Shown here: in pieces, positions 1 to 8,775 of the stretch
How positions within the stretch are numbered: position 1 is the first letter of the stretch
How the letters are laid out: each line of letters opens with the position of its first letter
Source: an uncultured cyanobacterium
GTDB lineage: Bacteria > Cyanobacteriota > Cyanobacteriia > PCC-6307 > Cyanobiaceae
Assembly (NCBI GenBank): GCA_903917565.1
Contig: CAIXBB010000030.1
Location: forward strand, 29,040 to 93,039
DNA length: 64,000 nucleotides
Direction: 5' to 3'
Made by a program: the position numbers and the translations under genes
Notes under the pieces: generated by a model
Told to the model about the DNA's origin: nothing
Seen by the model: only the letters and a program-made list of their open reading frames with translations
Database searches by the model: none

Positions 1-161
1 GCCAGGGCCTTGCCGATCTCGAGCGTGCCGAGCACGAAGGCGACCACCGTGCTGACGAGGCTCATGATCACCGGCAGGATGGCGATCAGCCGCAGACGCC
101 ACAGAATCCGCTCGAAGCGATGCTCGAACCGCTTGAATCGGCCCTTCATACTCGAGGCCAT
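1..161 (-). CDS. UPF0114/YqhA-family membrane protein, N-terminal part only
   Basis: Only the first 53 or so codons lie inside the window; the gene continues past base 1. The N-terminus is basic (KGRFKRFEHRFERILWRLR) and is followed by a hydrophobic helix (AILPVIMSLVSTVVAFVLG). This charged FE-x-x-FE-type start followed by a membrane segment resembles the UPF0114/YqhA family of small integral membrane proteins of unknown function. The start is taken at the ATG ending at 161; an in-frame TTG at 185 is an alternative, and a stop closes the frame at 210-212. The family call rests on a short fragment and is moderate. Confidence 0.5.
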   Translation of the reverse strand, partial: MASSMKGRFKRFEHRFERILWRLRLIAILPVIMSLVSTVVAFVLGTLEIGKAL

Positions 162-250
162 GGAGCCGGAGATGCGTTCGGCCAACCATAGGGAGCGTTC
201 CAGATACGGTCAGGTGTCCGGATCCGATGCTCCCGGCGATGGCGAAACGC

Positions 251-1024
251 TCATGGATTGGCAACGCCGAACAGACGGCCGACCCCCGCCGTGAGCGCCA
301 TGGCCAGGCCCCCCCAGAACAGCATCCGCAGAGCTCCCTTCCGGAGCGAGGCCCCTCCCGCACGGGCCGCCAGGGCGCCGAGGGCCGCCAGGGCCACCAG
401 GGCGCTGGTGGTGGTGACCAGGGTGATCTGCCGCTGGGGGCTGAGCAGGATCGCGGTGATCGGGACGACCGATCCCACCGCGAAGCTGGCGGCCGAAGAG
501 AGGGCCGCCTGAATCGGCCGCGCCCGCAGGGTCTCGCTGAGGCCCAGTTCCTCCCGGGCGTGGGCACCGACGGCGTCGAGCAGGGTGAGCTGTTCGGCCA
601 CCTGCCGGGCCAGGGCCGGATCGAGGCCCCGCTGCCGGTAGATCTCGGTGAGCTCGGCCAGCTCGCCGGCCGGATCCATCAGCAGCTCACGCCGCTCCTT
701 GGCCAGATCGGCCCGCTCGGTGTCGACCTGGGATTGCACGGAAACGAATTCCCCGGCAGCCATCGACATGGCCCCGGCCACGGTGGCGGCAAGGCCCGAG
801 AGCAGGATGAAGTCTCGGGTGGCACCGGAAGCGGCGATGCCGACCACCAGGGAGGCCACCGAAATGGTGCCGTCGTTCGCTCCGAGCACCACGGCCCGCA
901 ACCAGCCCGCCCGCTGACTGCGGTGTTGTTCATTGTGGCGACGTCCACCATGGGACTGGTGAGCGCTGGCAGTAACGGCCTTGTTCTCCCTTGCCATGAC
1001 CGGAAGCGTGGGCTCAGCCAGCAT
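251..1024 (-). CDS. VIT1/CCC1-family Fe/Mn transporter
   Basis: A 257-residue membrane protein of the vacuolar iron transporter family, which moves Fe(II) or Mn(II) across membranes. The first transmembrane block carries the family signature GANDGTISVASLVVG (about residues 48-62), followed by the methionine-rich AGAMSMAAGEFVS helix that lines the metal path. A cytoplasmic charged stretch (about residues 100-165, ERADLAKERRELL onward) corresponds to the metal-binding domain region, and two or three helices close the protein. An internal ATG ten codons in is an alternative start. It lies 20 bases downstream of the NCS2 permease on the same strand, so it may be the last gene of a def-permease-VIT unit. 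Metal specificity cannot be read from sequence. Confidence 0.85.
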   Translation of the reverse strand: MLAEPTLPVMARENKAVTASAHQSHGGRRHNEQHRSQRAGWLRAVVLGANDGTISVASLVVGIAASGATRDFILLSGLAATVAGAMSMAAGEFVSVQSQVDTERADLAKERRELLMDPAGELAELTEIYRQRGLDPALARQVAEQLTLLDAVGAHAREELGLSETLRARPIQAALSSAASFAVGSVVPITAILLSPQRQITLVTTTSALVALAALGALAARAGGASLRKGALRMLFWGGLAMALTAGVGRLFGVANP

Positions 1025-1044
1025 GGTGCCCGTTGGCGTCGGCT

Positions 1045-2619
1045 TCAGCGGGGCCTTCGCCCCAGCAGGAACACCACCGCCATCGCCAGATAGCCCAGGG
1101 CCCAGGGGGTGCCGTTGCCCCAGCCCGGATTAAGCACCGTGTCGGCCAGGGTGAAGCTCCAGGCATGGATCAGGCCCAGCCAGGAGGCCACGGCCGCCAC
1201 CAGGGCGCAGGCGGCGGCGGCACGATACCGCTGCTCGATCACATACACCAGCATCCCGGCCAGAAGCATGGCCGCCAGAATCTGGCCCTGCTCGAGGGCG
1301 AAGGCACCGGCGGCCCACACGTCCGCCTGCTGCAGCGGCAGCAGCAGCTGGGGACCGAAGGGATGGGCTGGGGTGCCGCTGCCCCCGGCCCGCAGCCCCG
1401 CCTTCAGCATCAAGGAGCCCCAGCCGGCCAGACCGGGCAGGAGCCCCAGGGCCACGGCGGGAGCATGGGCCGGTGGGGTGGCCTGGAAGGCCTGGGCCGC
1501 CATCACCAGGGCGATGTAGAGCACGATCGCCATGCCGGCTTCGATCGGCACCAGCTGGCCCACCACACCGAACAGCCCCAGCAGGCAGCCCAGGCCCATC
1601 ACCAGGCCGTTGAGCCAGGAGTAGCCGATGCGGGCCCCCATGCCCTTCCAGCCCGGGTGGCCGATGTAGATGGTGGTGGGGAAGCAGGACCCCAGCAGGG
1701 CCGCCGCGATCGTGCCGATGCCGTTGATCAGCAGGGAGCTCTTCACGGGGTAGGCATCCCCGGCCGCCTCGGCACTCTCCAGGTTCTGAAGGGAACCCAG
1801 CAGATTGAACAGGCCCATCGGCACTGTCACCCCCAGCCAGGGCAGCAGTTCGTGGCGGCCGGCCCAGAGGGCGCCGAGGCGGGGAACGGGCAGGTGCAGG
1901 CCCACCTGGGCCAGGTTGGTCTGCCAGGCGGGGCCATCCAGGGGCAGCAGGCCGGTGGCGGCGGCCAGGACGATGCCCACCAGCACCGCCAGCACCCCGC
2001 CGGGGAGGGGCAGCCTGGCCTGGCCGAAGTAGGCCAGCAGGATCACCGCCAGCACCGCCAGCCCCACCACCGGGACGGCGTAGGTGCGCAGCAGGAAACC
2101 CAGGCCGATGTAGCCGAGGGCGATGCCGGCCAGGGTGGAGAGCAGGGCGGCCCGGGGCAACCAGTGGCGCAGGGGGGCCACCAGAAAGGCGCCGCCCGCC
2201 TCGATCAGCCCCGATCCCAGGCAGGCCAGCAGTCCGGCGCGCCACGACAGCAGGGCCGCAGCCTCAGTGTCCAGGCCCTGGCCGAGGGCCGCCAGCTTCA
2301 CCGGCAGCATCACCAGGAACACATAGGCGAACAGGCTGACCGTGTTGATGCCATAGGGCAGGGCGGTGCGGTCGCCTCTGCCCTCACGCCGCCCCAGCCG
2401 GTGAGCCTGGACGGCGTAGGCCACGTTGCCCACCACCAGGCTGACGCCGGTGGCCGGCAGGATCGTGGCGAAGATGAGCTGATCCGAGTAGCCCAGTACG
2501 CCACGGCAGAGCGCCAGGATCAGCAGGATCTGGATCAGGTTGTCGAGGCCGAGACCCAGAAACCCGTCCAGGTCACCGCGCACCCACCAGCGGGGGGACG
2601 GCTTGGCGAGCTCAGCCAC
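1045..2619 (-). CDS. NCS2-family (xanthine/uracil/AzgA-like) permease
   Basis: A 524-residue polytopic inner-membrane permease resembling the nucleobase-cation symporter 2 superfamily. Visible family features are an early [16 protein letters not shown] stretch, the [15 protein letters not shown] loop and the [20 protein letters not shown] segment, which matches the conserved substrate-site helix containing the NxE motif. The start is the GTG at 2619, whose last bases overlap the def stop (GTG at 2617-2619, TGA at 2612-2614); the frame is open upstream, but an earlier start would sit deep inside def. This overlap suggests translational coupling. The substrate is unknown: NCS2 members carry purines, uracil or ascorbate, and some cyanobacterial members are uncharacterised. 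Confidence 0.75.
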   Translation of the reverse strand: MAELAKPSPRWWVRGDLDGFLGLGLDNLIQILLILALCRGVLGYSDQLIFATILPATGVSLVVGNVAYAVQAHRLGRREGRGDRTALPYGINTVSLFAYVFLVMLPVKLAALGQGLDTEAAALLSWRAGLLACLGSGLIEAGGAFLVAPLRHWLPRAALLSTLAGIALGYIGLGFLLRTYAVPVVGLAVLAVILLAYFGQARLPLPGGVLAVLVGIVLAAATGLLPLDGPAWQTNLAQVGLHLPVPRLGALWAGRHELLPWLGVTVPMGLFNLLGSLQNLESAEAAGDAYPVKSSLLINGIGTIAAALLGSCFPTTIYIGHPGWKGMGARIGYSWLNGLVMGLGCLLGLFGVVGQLVPIEAGMAIVLYIALVMAAQAFQATPPAHAPAVALGLLPGLAGWGSLMLKAGLRAGGSGTPAHPFGPQLLLPLQQADVWAAGAFALEQGQILAAMLLAGMLVYVIEQRYRAAAACALVAAVASWLGLIHAWSFTLADTVLNPGWGNGTPWALGYLAMAVVFLLGRRPR

Positions 2620-3106
2620 GGGGCAGCCCCCCCAGCATCCGATCCGGAAACAGCACCCCATCGAGGTGGTCGCATTCGTGCTGCACCACCCGGGCATGGA
2701 ACCCCTCCACCTCACGCTCGAAGGGCTGCCCCGCAGGATCGAAGGCCCGGTAACGGAGGCGGCGCCAGCGGGGCACCAGGGCACGCCACCCCGGCACGCT
2801 CAGGCACCCCTCCCAGGCGCTGTCGTCAATCTCCTCGCCGAGGGGCGTGAGCACCGGATTGATCAGCACCGTCTCTGGGATGGGCGGGGCCTCCGGGTAG
2901 CGGGGGTTGTGGGTGAGGCCGAAGATCACCACCCGCCGGGGCACGCCGATCTGGGGGGCGGCCAGGCCGGCGCCGTCGGTGGCGGTCATGGTGTCGCGCA
3001 GGTCCTGCAGCAGGGCCGGCAGCGCCGGGTCGTCGAACCGCTCCACCGGCGCACTCACCAGCCGCAGGCGGGGATCTCCGATCGTCAACACCTCGCGGAC
3101 GGCCAT
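2612..3106 (-). CDS. def: Peptide deformylase
   Basis: Removes the N-formyl group from nascent polypeptides using a bound metal ion. All three family motifs are present: [10 protein letters not shown] (motif 1), WEGCLSVP with the metal-ligand Cys (motif 2), and QHECDHLDG with the two His ligands and catalytic Glu (motif 3). The start is placed at the ATG at 3106, giving 164 residues beginning [15 protein letters not shown], which matches the usual bacterial N-terminus; the frame is open to an ATG at 3163, which would add 19 poorly conserved residues. It is divergent from the formyltransferase gene at 3193 and overlaps the downstream permease start. Confidence 0.93.
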   Translation of the reverse strand: MAVREVLTIGDPRLRLVSAPVERFDDPALPALLQDLRDTMTATDGAGLAAPQIGVPRRVVIFGLTHNPRYPEAPPIPETVLINPVLTPLGEEIDDSAWEGCLSVPGWRALVPRWRRLRYRAFDPAGQPFEREVEGFHARVVQHECDHLDGVLFPDRMLGGLPRG

Positions 3107-3192
3107 GGGCACAGGGGCGCTCAGGACGCTCACTGTGCCGCCTCCATCAGCCCTCCGTACCATCCGCTGGTGTCGCTGCCGCTGGCCGATCC

Positions 3193-4065
3193 ATGACCCT
3201 GAGCTCCCTGCGCGTGGTTGTGATCTGCTGTGATGGCCTCTACCAGCGACATCTGATCCTTCGGGTGGCCGAGGAGTTCACCCTGGCCGGCGTGGTGCTG
3301 CAGGTGTCGGCGCCGAAACGCGGGGGCCGGCTGGCGCGGCTGGCGCCATACCGGGATCCGCGCCGGTTGCTGCGCCAGCTCAAGGCGCGCCTGCTGCTGC
3401 CGCCCCATGAGCGGCGGGGCGCCCGGCTGCAGCAGCAGCTCTTTTTCCGGCAGGGCGAGCCTCCCCAGCTGCCGGAGGAGGTGCCGCTTCTGGTCACGGA
3501 ATCGATCAACGACGTGCGCACCGCCAGCTTCCTGGCGGACCTGGCGCCGGACATCGTGCTGGTGAACGGCACCCAGTTGCTGCGGCAGCCGATCCTGGCG
3601 CTGATTCCAGGAATCCGTCACGGCCTCATCAACTTGCACACCGGCTTGTCGCCCTATTCCCGGGGGGCCAACTGCAATCTCTACATGGTGATGGAGGGCT
3701 GCCCAGAGCTGGTGGGTGTCACGGTCCACCACATCGATCCGGGCATCGACAGCGGTGACATCATTCTTTCGGCGCAGGTTCCGATGCAGAGCGACGACAA
3801 CTTCGAAACGATCGATGTGCGCAGTTTCCATGTCGGCATCGAACTGCTGCTGGAAGCGACGCGCCAGCTGGAGGCCGGCACCGCCCAGCGGGTGCCCCAG
3901 TGGGAGCAGGGCAAGCTGTTCCTGCGTCGCACCGGCTACACCTACGAGCCCTGGCAGCGGTTGCTGGCCAATCGCCGCACCGAGCAGGGGCTCATCCGGG
4001 CCTACCTGGCCGATCGGCCGAACCGCGACAGGAACGTCCGCCTGGTGCAGGGAATGACGCCATGA
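3193..4065 (+). CDS. Formyltransferase-fold protein, probably a sugar N-formyltransferase
   Basis: A 290-residue protein with the formyl-transferase catalytic core. The tetrahydrofolate-dependent triad of the methionyl-tRNA formyltransferase family is present as Asn147 and His149 in [12 protein letters not shown] and Asp186 in DPGIDSGDI. The protein lacks an obvious C-terminal tRNA-binding domain, and the sequence outside the core does not look like Fmt, so an acceptor other than Met-tRNA, such as an amino sugar, is more likely. It overlaps the next gene, a NodB-type deacetylase, by ATGA. In the lipid A arabinose pathway, ArnA formylates a sugar that ArnD, a NodB-fold protein, later deformylates; the pairing here resembles that logic, but no sugar substrate can be inferred. 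Confidence 0.75.
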   Translation: MTLSSLRVVVICCDGLYQRHLILRVAEEFTLAGVVLQVSAPKRGGRLARLAPYRDPRRLLRQLKARLLLPPHERRGARLQQQLFFRQGEPPQLPEEVPLLVTESINDVRTASFLADLAPDIVLVNGTQLLRQPILALIPGIRHGLINLHTGLSPYSRGANCNLYMVMEGCPELVGVTVHHIDPGIDSGDIILSAQVPMQSDDNFETIDVRSFHVGIELLLEATRQLEAGTAQRVPQWEQGKLFLRRTGYTYEPWQRLLANRRTEQGLIRAYLADRPNRDRNVRLVQGMTP

Positions 4066-5078
4066 GCGACCTGGCGCGGCTCGCCAATCGGGCGGCGGAT
4101 CTGCTGTTCGTGCCACCGCTGGATGGCCTCTGGCGCCGCCGACTGCGGGGCAAGGTGTTGTGTCTGCTCTATCACCGGGTGGATGAACCCGGCCGGATTC
4201 CGTTTCTGGATCGCTTCGGGGTGCCGCCGATCCCGGCGGCGGAGCTGGCCGGGGAGTTGGGCTTTCTGCAGCGCCAGGGGGCCCGCTTCCTCACCTTCGC
4301 CGATCTGCGCCAGGGGCATTTCCCCGGCCCCGATGACTTCGGCGTGATCGTCAGCTTCGATGACGGATTGCGCTGCAACTACCGCGAGGGCCTCGAGGTG
4401 CTGGCGGCCCTCGGCCTTCCCGCTGTGTTCTTCCAGTCCTCCGGCATGCTCGCGGGCCAGGCGCTGATCTGGGAGCACAGTCTCTACTGGTATGGGGATC
4501 ACCCGGAGTTCGCGCCCCACCTGGCTGACCTCGCCCGCCGGGAGCTGGACTTGCCGGCGAACCTCCAGGGCGCGGAGCTGATCGCCAGGTTGCGGGACCA
4601 CACCCCCATCGATCGGGTCCGGAGCCTGCTGGCGGCGATGGCGGAACGCTGGGGGACGCTGGCCGAGCTGGCGGCGTTGGCGGAGCGGATCTACCCCACC
4701 CCAGCCGATCTGCGCCGGGCCCGCCAGGCCGGCCATGAGGTGGCCAGCCACGGCCACCATCACGTTCCGAGGCGAAGCATCAGCGCCAACGACTTCGAAG
4801 CCGAGCTGATCGATTCCGCCGCGGTCCTGGAGAGGATCCTGGGCGAAGTGCCCCGCAGCTTCTCCTACCCCTTCAACAGCCACCAGGCCGGCGATGAGCG
4901 GATCTGCGGCCGCCATTTCAGCCAGGTGGCCACCGTGGACGGGGGCCTGATCACGCCATCGACGCCACCCCTGGCCCTGCCCCGCTTCACCTGGCCGGGC
5001 CCCCATCGCAACCGGCTGCGGCGGCGCCGCTGGCTCTGGACCGGCAGCATGGGCTGGCCCTTGCCAGGAGCGAGATAG
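4062..5078 (+). CDS. Polysaccharide deacetylase (NodB-fold) family protein
   Basis: A 338-residue carbohydrate esterase 4-like protein. Motif 1 is SFDDG with Asp100 and Asp101; motif 2 is SHGHHH with candidate zinc ligands His230 and His234; motif 3 is FSYPFN near residue 270. These give the Asp-His-His metal centre of the family. The N-terminal KVLCLLYHRV is also typical. There is a large insertion (about residues 130-215) between motifs 1 and 2, as in envelope-sugar deacetylases. No signal peptide is evident. The ATG at 4062 overlaps the formyltransferase stop (ATGA), so the pair should be co-translated. Deacetylation or deformylation of a lipid-linked or nucleotide sugar is an inference from context. 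Confidence 0.82.
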   Translation: MSDLARLANRAADLLFVPPLDGLWRRRLRGKVLCLLYHRVDEPGRIPFLDRFGVPPIPAAELAGELGFLQRQGARFLTFADLRQGHFPGPDDFGVIVSFDDGLRCNYREGLEVLAALGLPAVFFQSSGMLAGQALIWEHSLYWYGDHPEFAPHLADLARRELDLPANLQGAELIARLRDHTPIDRVRSLLAAMAERWGTLAELAALAERIYPTPADLRRARQAGHEVASHGHHHVPRRSISANDFEAELIDSAAVLERILGEVPRSFSYPFNSHQAGDERICGRHFSQVATVDGGLITPSTPPLALPRFTWPGPHRNRLRRRRWLWTGSMGWPLPGAR

Positions 5079-5102
5079 GGTCTGGCTTCCCTTCACGACC
5101 CG

Positions 5103-5768
5103 ATGGTGTGGCCCCTGGCCTTTTTCGATGGCACCGTCAGCACGGACACTTTGCAGTCGTTGCTTCGGGACTGGGGCTACTGGGTGGTGTTCGGCGCCAT
5201 GCTCCTGGAGAACGCCGGCCTGCCCCTGCCCGGGGAGACCGTCACCCTGCTCGCTGGCTATGCGGCCGGCAGCGGCCATCTCAACGTCTTCGGCGTGATG
5301 GCGGCGGCAGCCGGCGGCGCGATCCTTGGGGACAACCTCGGCTACTGGGTCGGCCGTCGGGCCGGCTGGGGGTTGGTGCTGCGGGTGGGACGTCTGCTGC
5401 GCCGCTCCCCCGAGCAGATGGAGTCCCTGCGGACAGGCTTCCTGCGCCACGCCGGCAGGTCGGTGCTGATCGGGCGTTTCGTAGCGGTGCTGCGGGTGCT
5501 GGCCGGGCCCATGGCCGGAGCTGTCCAGATGCCCTACGGCCGCTTCGTGCTGTTCAACTGTCTGGGGGCGGTGCTCTGGGCCGGCACGATGGTGAGCCTG
5601 GCCTGGGTCGGTGGCCGCTGGATTCCCTTCGAGCGGATGGTGCGGGGGGTGGTGGAGTTCGGCATCGGGGCCCTGGTGCTCGTCGTTCTGCTGCTGGCGG
5701 TCCCCCGGCTGATCGCCCGTTTCGAGGAGCGCCAGCTCGAAGCTGAGAGCGAGGAGACCTCCCCGTGA
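5103..5768 (+). CDS. DedA-family membrane protein
   Basis: A 221-residue polytopic protein with the DedA/SNARE-associated signature: LLENAGLPLPGETV with the conserved acidic residue near residue 43, then GGAILGDNLGYWVGRR, then GRFVAVLRVLAGPMAG with the conserved Arg residues and ending in helical segments. DedA proteins are membrane transporters; some members recycle undecaprenyl phosphate carrier lipid and others affect proton-motive force and envelope integrity. It lies 24 bases after the deacetylase and overlaps the next gene, so it is probably in the same operon. Its exact substrate is not determinable, but carrier-lipid recycling would suit a neighbour that modifies an envelope sugar. 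Confidence 0.88.
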   Translation: MVWPLAFFDGTVSTDTLQSLLRDWGYWVVFGAMLLENAGLPLPGETVTLLAGYAAGSGHLNVFGVMAAAAGGAILGDNLGYWVGRRAGWGLVLRVGRLLRRSPEQMESLRTGFLRHAGRSVLIGRFVAVLRVLAGPMAGAVQMPYGRFVLFNCLGAVLWAGTMVSLAWVGGRWIPFERMVRGVVEFGIGALVLVVLLLAVPRLIARFEERQLEAESEETSP

Positions 5769-6799
5769 TGCGTTACCTGCGCTATCTCCTGGTCCCCCTG
5801 GCCTGCTGCACTGCGGGACTGGCGATCGTGCTCGGACTGCATGGTCTGGAGGCGGCCTGGATCACCCTGGTGCTGTTGCTGCTGGAGATCTCGCTTTCCT
5901 TCGACAACGCGGTGGTGAACGCCCGGGTGCTCGATCGACTCACCCCCGGGCAACAGCGGTTCTTTCTCACCTGGGGCCTGGTGATTCCCGTGTTCGGTGT
6001 GCGCTTTGCGGGCCCTCTGGTGATGGTGTCCCTGGCCGGAGGCGTCGGCATGGGCACCGCCCTCGAGGCGGCCCTGCACCACCCGGAGCGCTACCGGGAG
6101 CTGCTGGAGCTGGCAGAACCCAGGATCCTCGCCTTCGGTGGCCTGTTCCTGCTGATGGTGTTCCTGCGTTACTTCTTCGACGAGGCCAAGACCCTGCACT
6201 GGTTCCGGCCCCTGGAGCGCCGGCTCAGCGCCGCCGGACGGGTGGAGTCGCTGGAGGTGGCCCTGGCCCTGGTGCTGCTGTTGGTGCTCGTCGCCGTTCT
6301 GCCGGATGACCTGCGGGCCGAAGTGATGATCAGCGGCGTGATCGGCCTGGTGCTCCAGTTGCTGAGCACCTCGCTGGCGACGGCCTTCGGTGATGAGGAG
6401 CAAGCGGGGCTCAGGCTGGCGGCCGGCGGTGGGCTGGCCAGCCTGCTCTACCTGGAGCTGCTCGATGCCTCCTTCAGCCTCGATGGCACCATCGGAGCCT
6501 TCGCCATCACCCAGAACCTGGGCCTGATCCTCACCGGTCTGGGGCTCGGTGCCCTGTTCATCCGCTCCCTCACCCTGATGCTCAGCCGTGAGAAGGCGCT
6601 CGATCAGCTGATCTACCTGGAGCATGGCGCCCACTACGCCATCGGAGCCCTGGGGCTGCTGATGCTGACCAGCGTCGTGCTGGCCCAGCACGATCTCCAT
6701 CTGCCGGAATGGATCACCGGCCTGATCGGGATCGTACTGCTGGCCCTCTCACTCGGCGATTCGCTCCGGCAGCGGGGTGCCGGAGCGGCTCAGAGGTAG
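5765..6799 (+). CDS. DUF475 (TerC-related) integral membrane protein
   Basis: A 344-residue membrane protein with two related intramembrane acidic motifs, LEISLSFDNAVVNA near residue 41 and ELLDASFSLDGTIGAFA near residue 235. The pattern of an acidic residue in E-x-SLSFDN is shared with TerC and DUF475 proteins, thought to handle metal ions, possibly Mn or Ca efflux linked to exported enzymes. The GTG at 5765 overlaps the DedA stop; the ATG at 5768 is an equally good start (TGATG). The 3' end overlaps the convergent KimA-like gene by 10 bases. Function is not established for this family. Confidence 0.82.
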   Translation: MMRYLRYLLVPLACCTAGLAIVLGLHGLEAAWITLVLLLLEISLSFDNAVVNARVLDRLTPGQQRFFLTWGLVIPVFGVRFAGPLVMVSLAGGVGMGTALEAALHHPERYRELLELAEPRILAFGGLFLLMVFLRYFFDEAKTLHWFRPLERRLSAAGRVESLEVALALVLLLVLVAVLPDDLRAEVMISGVIGLVLQLLSTSLATAFGDEEQAGLRLAAGGGLASLLYLELLDASFSLDGTIGAFAITQNLGLILTGLGLGALFIRSLTLMLSREKALDQLIYLEHGAHYAIGALGLLMLTSVVLAQHDLHLPEWITGLIGIVLLALSLGDSLRQRGAGAAQR

Positions 6800-8670
6800 A
6801 ACCCGACTGTCGTGACCACGCGGGTGCCGCGCTTCCGCAGCGCCTGCCGGAGCAGGATCGTCGACTGGTTGTGCAGCAGGTTCTCCCAGCGGTGCCTTGT
6901 GACGAACACCGGCAGCACGATCATGCAGAAACGGTTCTTGTCCTTGCGGTGCTCCTTCTCGAAGCGCTGCACGAACTCCACCACCGGATCCACCAGGGAG
7001 CGATAGGGCGACTCCAGCACCTGCAGCGGCACCTCCGGCACCTGACGCATCCATTGGTCGCGGAAGGCCTCGGCCCGACCGCCCCCTAGATCCACGTGCA
7101 CGGCCACCAGGTCGCTGCCGATGCTGCGGGCGAAGCAGATGGCCTCGAAGGTGCCACGGTGCAGCTGCCCCACCAGCACCACCGTGGGGGTGCCGGCCCC
7201 TGGGGGCGGCGCTGGCGGCAGTTTGAGGCGCGCATCGGTGGCCATCCGCAGCCGGCGCGCCACATGGTTGTAGTGGGTGCGGATGCGCAGATACATCGAC
7301 ACCAGCAGCGGGATCGCCACCACCACCACCCAGGCCCCCTGGGTGAACTTGCTGAACAGCAGCACGCCTCCCACCAGGGCGGTGATCAGGGCGCCGAAGC
7401 CGTTCAGCAGGGCCTTGGAGGCCCAGCCCCGCTCCCGAAGTTTCCACCAGTGCATCACCATGCCCGCCTGGGAGAGGGTGAAACTGATGAACACCCCCAC
7501 GGCATAGAGCGGGATCAGCCGGCTGACGCTGCCGTTGAAGATCACCAGCAACAGACCGGCCAGGCCGCTGAGGGCATAGATGCCGTTGCTGAACACCAGA
7601 CGGTCCCCCAGGGAGGAGAGCTGACGGGGCAGGAAGCCGTCCTGGGCCAGGAAGGCCGCCAGACGCGGAAAATCCGCGTAGGCCGTGTTGGCCGCCAGCA
7701 GCAGGATCAGCAGGGTGGCCATCTGCAGCACGAACAGGAGGATGCCGTTGCCGAAGATCCGCTCGCCCAACTGGTAAAGGAGAGTCGGGCCGTTCTCCAG
7801 GTACACCACACCGCTCTGGTGGGCCAGCGCGCTGATGCCGCTGAACATCACGGCCAGCATCAGCACCATCACCACCAGCACCCGGCGGGCGTTGCGCCAT
7901 TCCACGGGCCGGAACGCGGCGACGCTGTCGCTGATCGCCTCGATCCCTGTCAGGGCGGCACAGCCGGAGCTGAAGGCCCGCATCAGCAGCAGGGGGCCCA
8001 ACACATGCATGCCGTTCGCGCCGTGATGGGCGGCCTCCAACAAGTCTTGTTGTTCCGGCAGCGGCAGGGGGGGAAGTTGGCCCAGCCCGGTCTTGATCGC
8101 CCCCGCCACCAGCATGGTCACCACCGCCCCCATGAAGAGGTAGGTGGGCACACTCAGGAACTTGGCGCTGGAACTCACCCCCCGCAGATTGGCAATCATC
8201 ACCAGCACCACCGCCAGCAGGCAGAGCGGAATCCGATCCGCCTCCAGAGCAGGGAAATAGGACGTGAGAGCGGCGATGCCGGCGGCCACACTCACGGCCA
8301 CGGTGAGGACGTAATCGATCGAGAGCGAGGCCCCGGCCACCAGCCCCGTGATCGGCCCGAGGTTCTGCTGCGACACCCGGTAGGAACCACCGCCCATGGG
8401 ATACGCCTTGATGGTCTGCCGGTAGCTGGTGGCCACGATCAGCATCAGCCCCACGATCAGGGCTGTAATCGGCAGGGTGTAGGAGAGGGCGGCGGCCCCC
8501 GCCATCCCCAGCACCAGGACGATCTCCTGGGTGGCATAGGCCACCGAGGAGAGGGCATCGGAGCTGAGGATCGCCAGCGCCTCGGCATTGTTGTAGCGCT
8601 CCTCATGGTGGGCGCTGGTCGGCAGGGGGGTGCCGATGAGCCTGCGCCGCAGATTGTCGAGGATGAGCAT
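6790..8670 (-). CDS. APC-superfamily permease, KimA-like (potassium or amino acid uptake)
   Basis: A 626-residue membrane protein: about twelve hydrophobic helices to residue 455, then a soluble C-terminal domain (about residues 480-626). The N-terminal SSDALSSVAYATQE and YPMGGGSYRVSQQNLG match the APC-type signature found in the KimA/YdaO group, proton-coupled potassium importers controlled by c-di-AMP in Firmicutes. The C-terminal half (TPTVVLVGQLHRGT, then VVEFVQRFEKEHRKDK) resembles the cytosolic dimerisation domain of that group. The gene faces a CPA2 antiporter across a 105-base divergent spacer, and a PgpH-like hydrolase lies elsewhere in the window, consistent with ion homeostasis. 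An amino acid substrate cannot be excluded. Confidence 0.78.
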   Translation of the reverse strand: MLILDNLRRRLIGTPLPTSAHHEERYNNAEALAILSSDALSSVAYATQEIVLVLGMAGAAALSYTLPITALIVGLMLIVATSYRQTIKAYPMGGGSYRVSQQNLGPITGLVAGASLSIDYVLTVAVSVAAGIAALTSYFPALEADRIPLCLLAVVLVMIANLRGVSSSAKFLSVPTYLFMGAVVTMLVAGAIKTGLGQLPPLPLPEQQDLLEAAHHGANGMHVLGPLLLMRAFSSGCAALTGIEAISDSVAAFRPVEWRNARRVLVVMVLMLAVMFSGISALAHQSGVVYLENGPTLLYQLGERIFGNGILLFVLQMATLLILLLAANTAYADFPRLAAFLAQDGFLPRQLSSLGDRLVFSNGIYALSGLAGLLLVIFNGSVSRLIPLYAVGVFISFTLSQAGMVMHWWKLRERGWASKALLNGFGALITALVGGVLLFSKFTQGAWVVVVAIPLLVSMYLRIRTHYNHVARRLRMATDARLKLPPAPPPGAGTPTVVLVGQLHRGTFEAICFARSIGSDLVAVHVDLGGGRAEAFRDQWMRQVPEVPLQVLESPYRSLVDPVVEFVQRFEKEHRKDKNRFCMIVLPVFVTRHRWENLLHNQSTILLRQALRKRGTRVVTTVGFYL

Positions 8671-8775
8671 GCGCTTTCGGCACTTCCGCTGAATGGATTA
8701 GGACCCTAAGGCTGCATCCCCCTTCATTCTCATTCCCCGGTTGCCTTAAGCGTCCCGCTGGGGCTGATCCGAGCC

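Noticed and set aside
1033..2850. A 605-codon plus-strand open frame
   Set aside because: It is antisense to the NCS2 permease and def; it has low-complexity Gln/Gly/His content.
8671..8775. Possible c-di-AMP riboswitch before the KimA-like gene
   Set aside because: The divergent spacer is only 105 bases and shows only a 12-base TTAGG-AC-CCTAA repeat, with no long structured leader.
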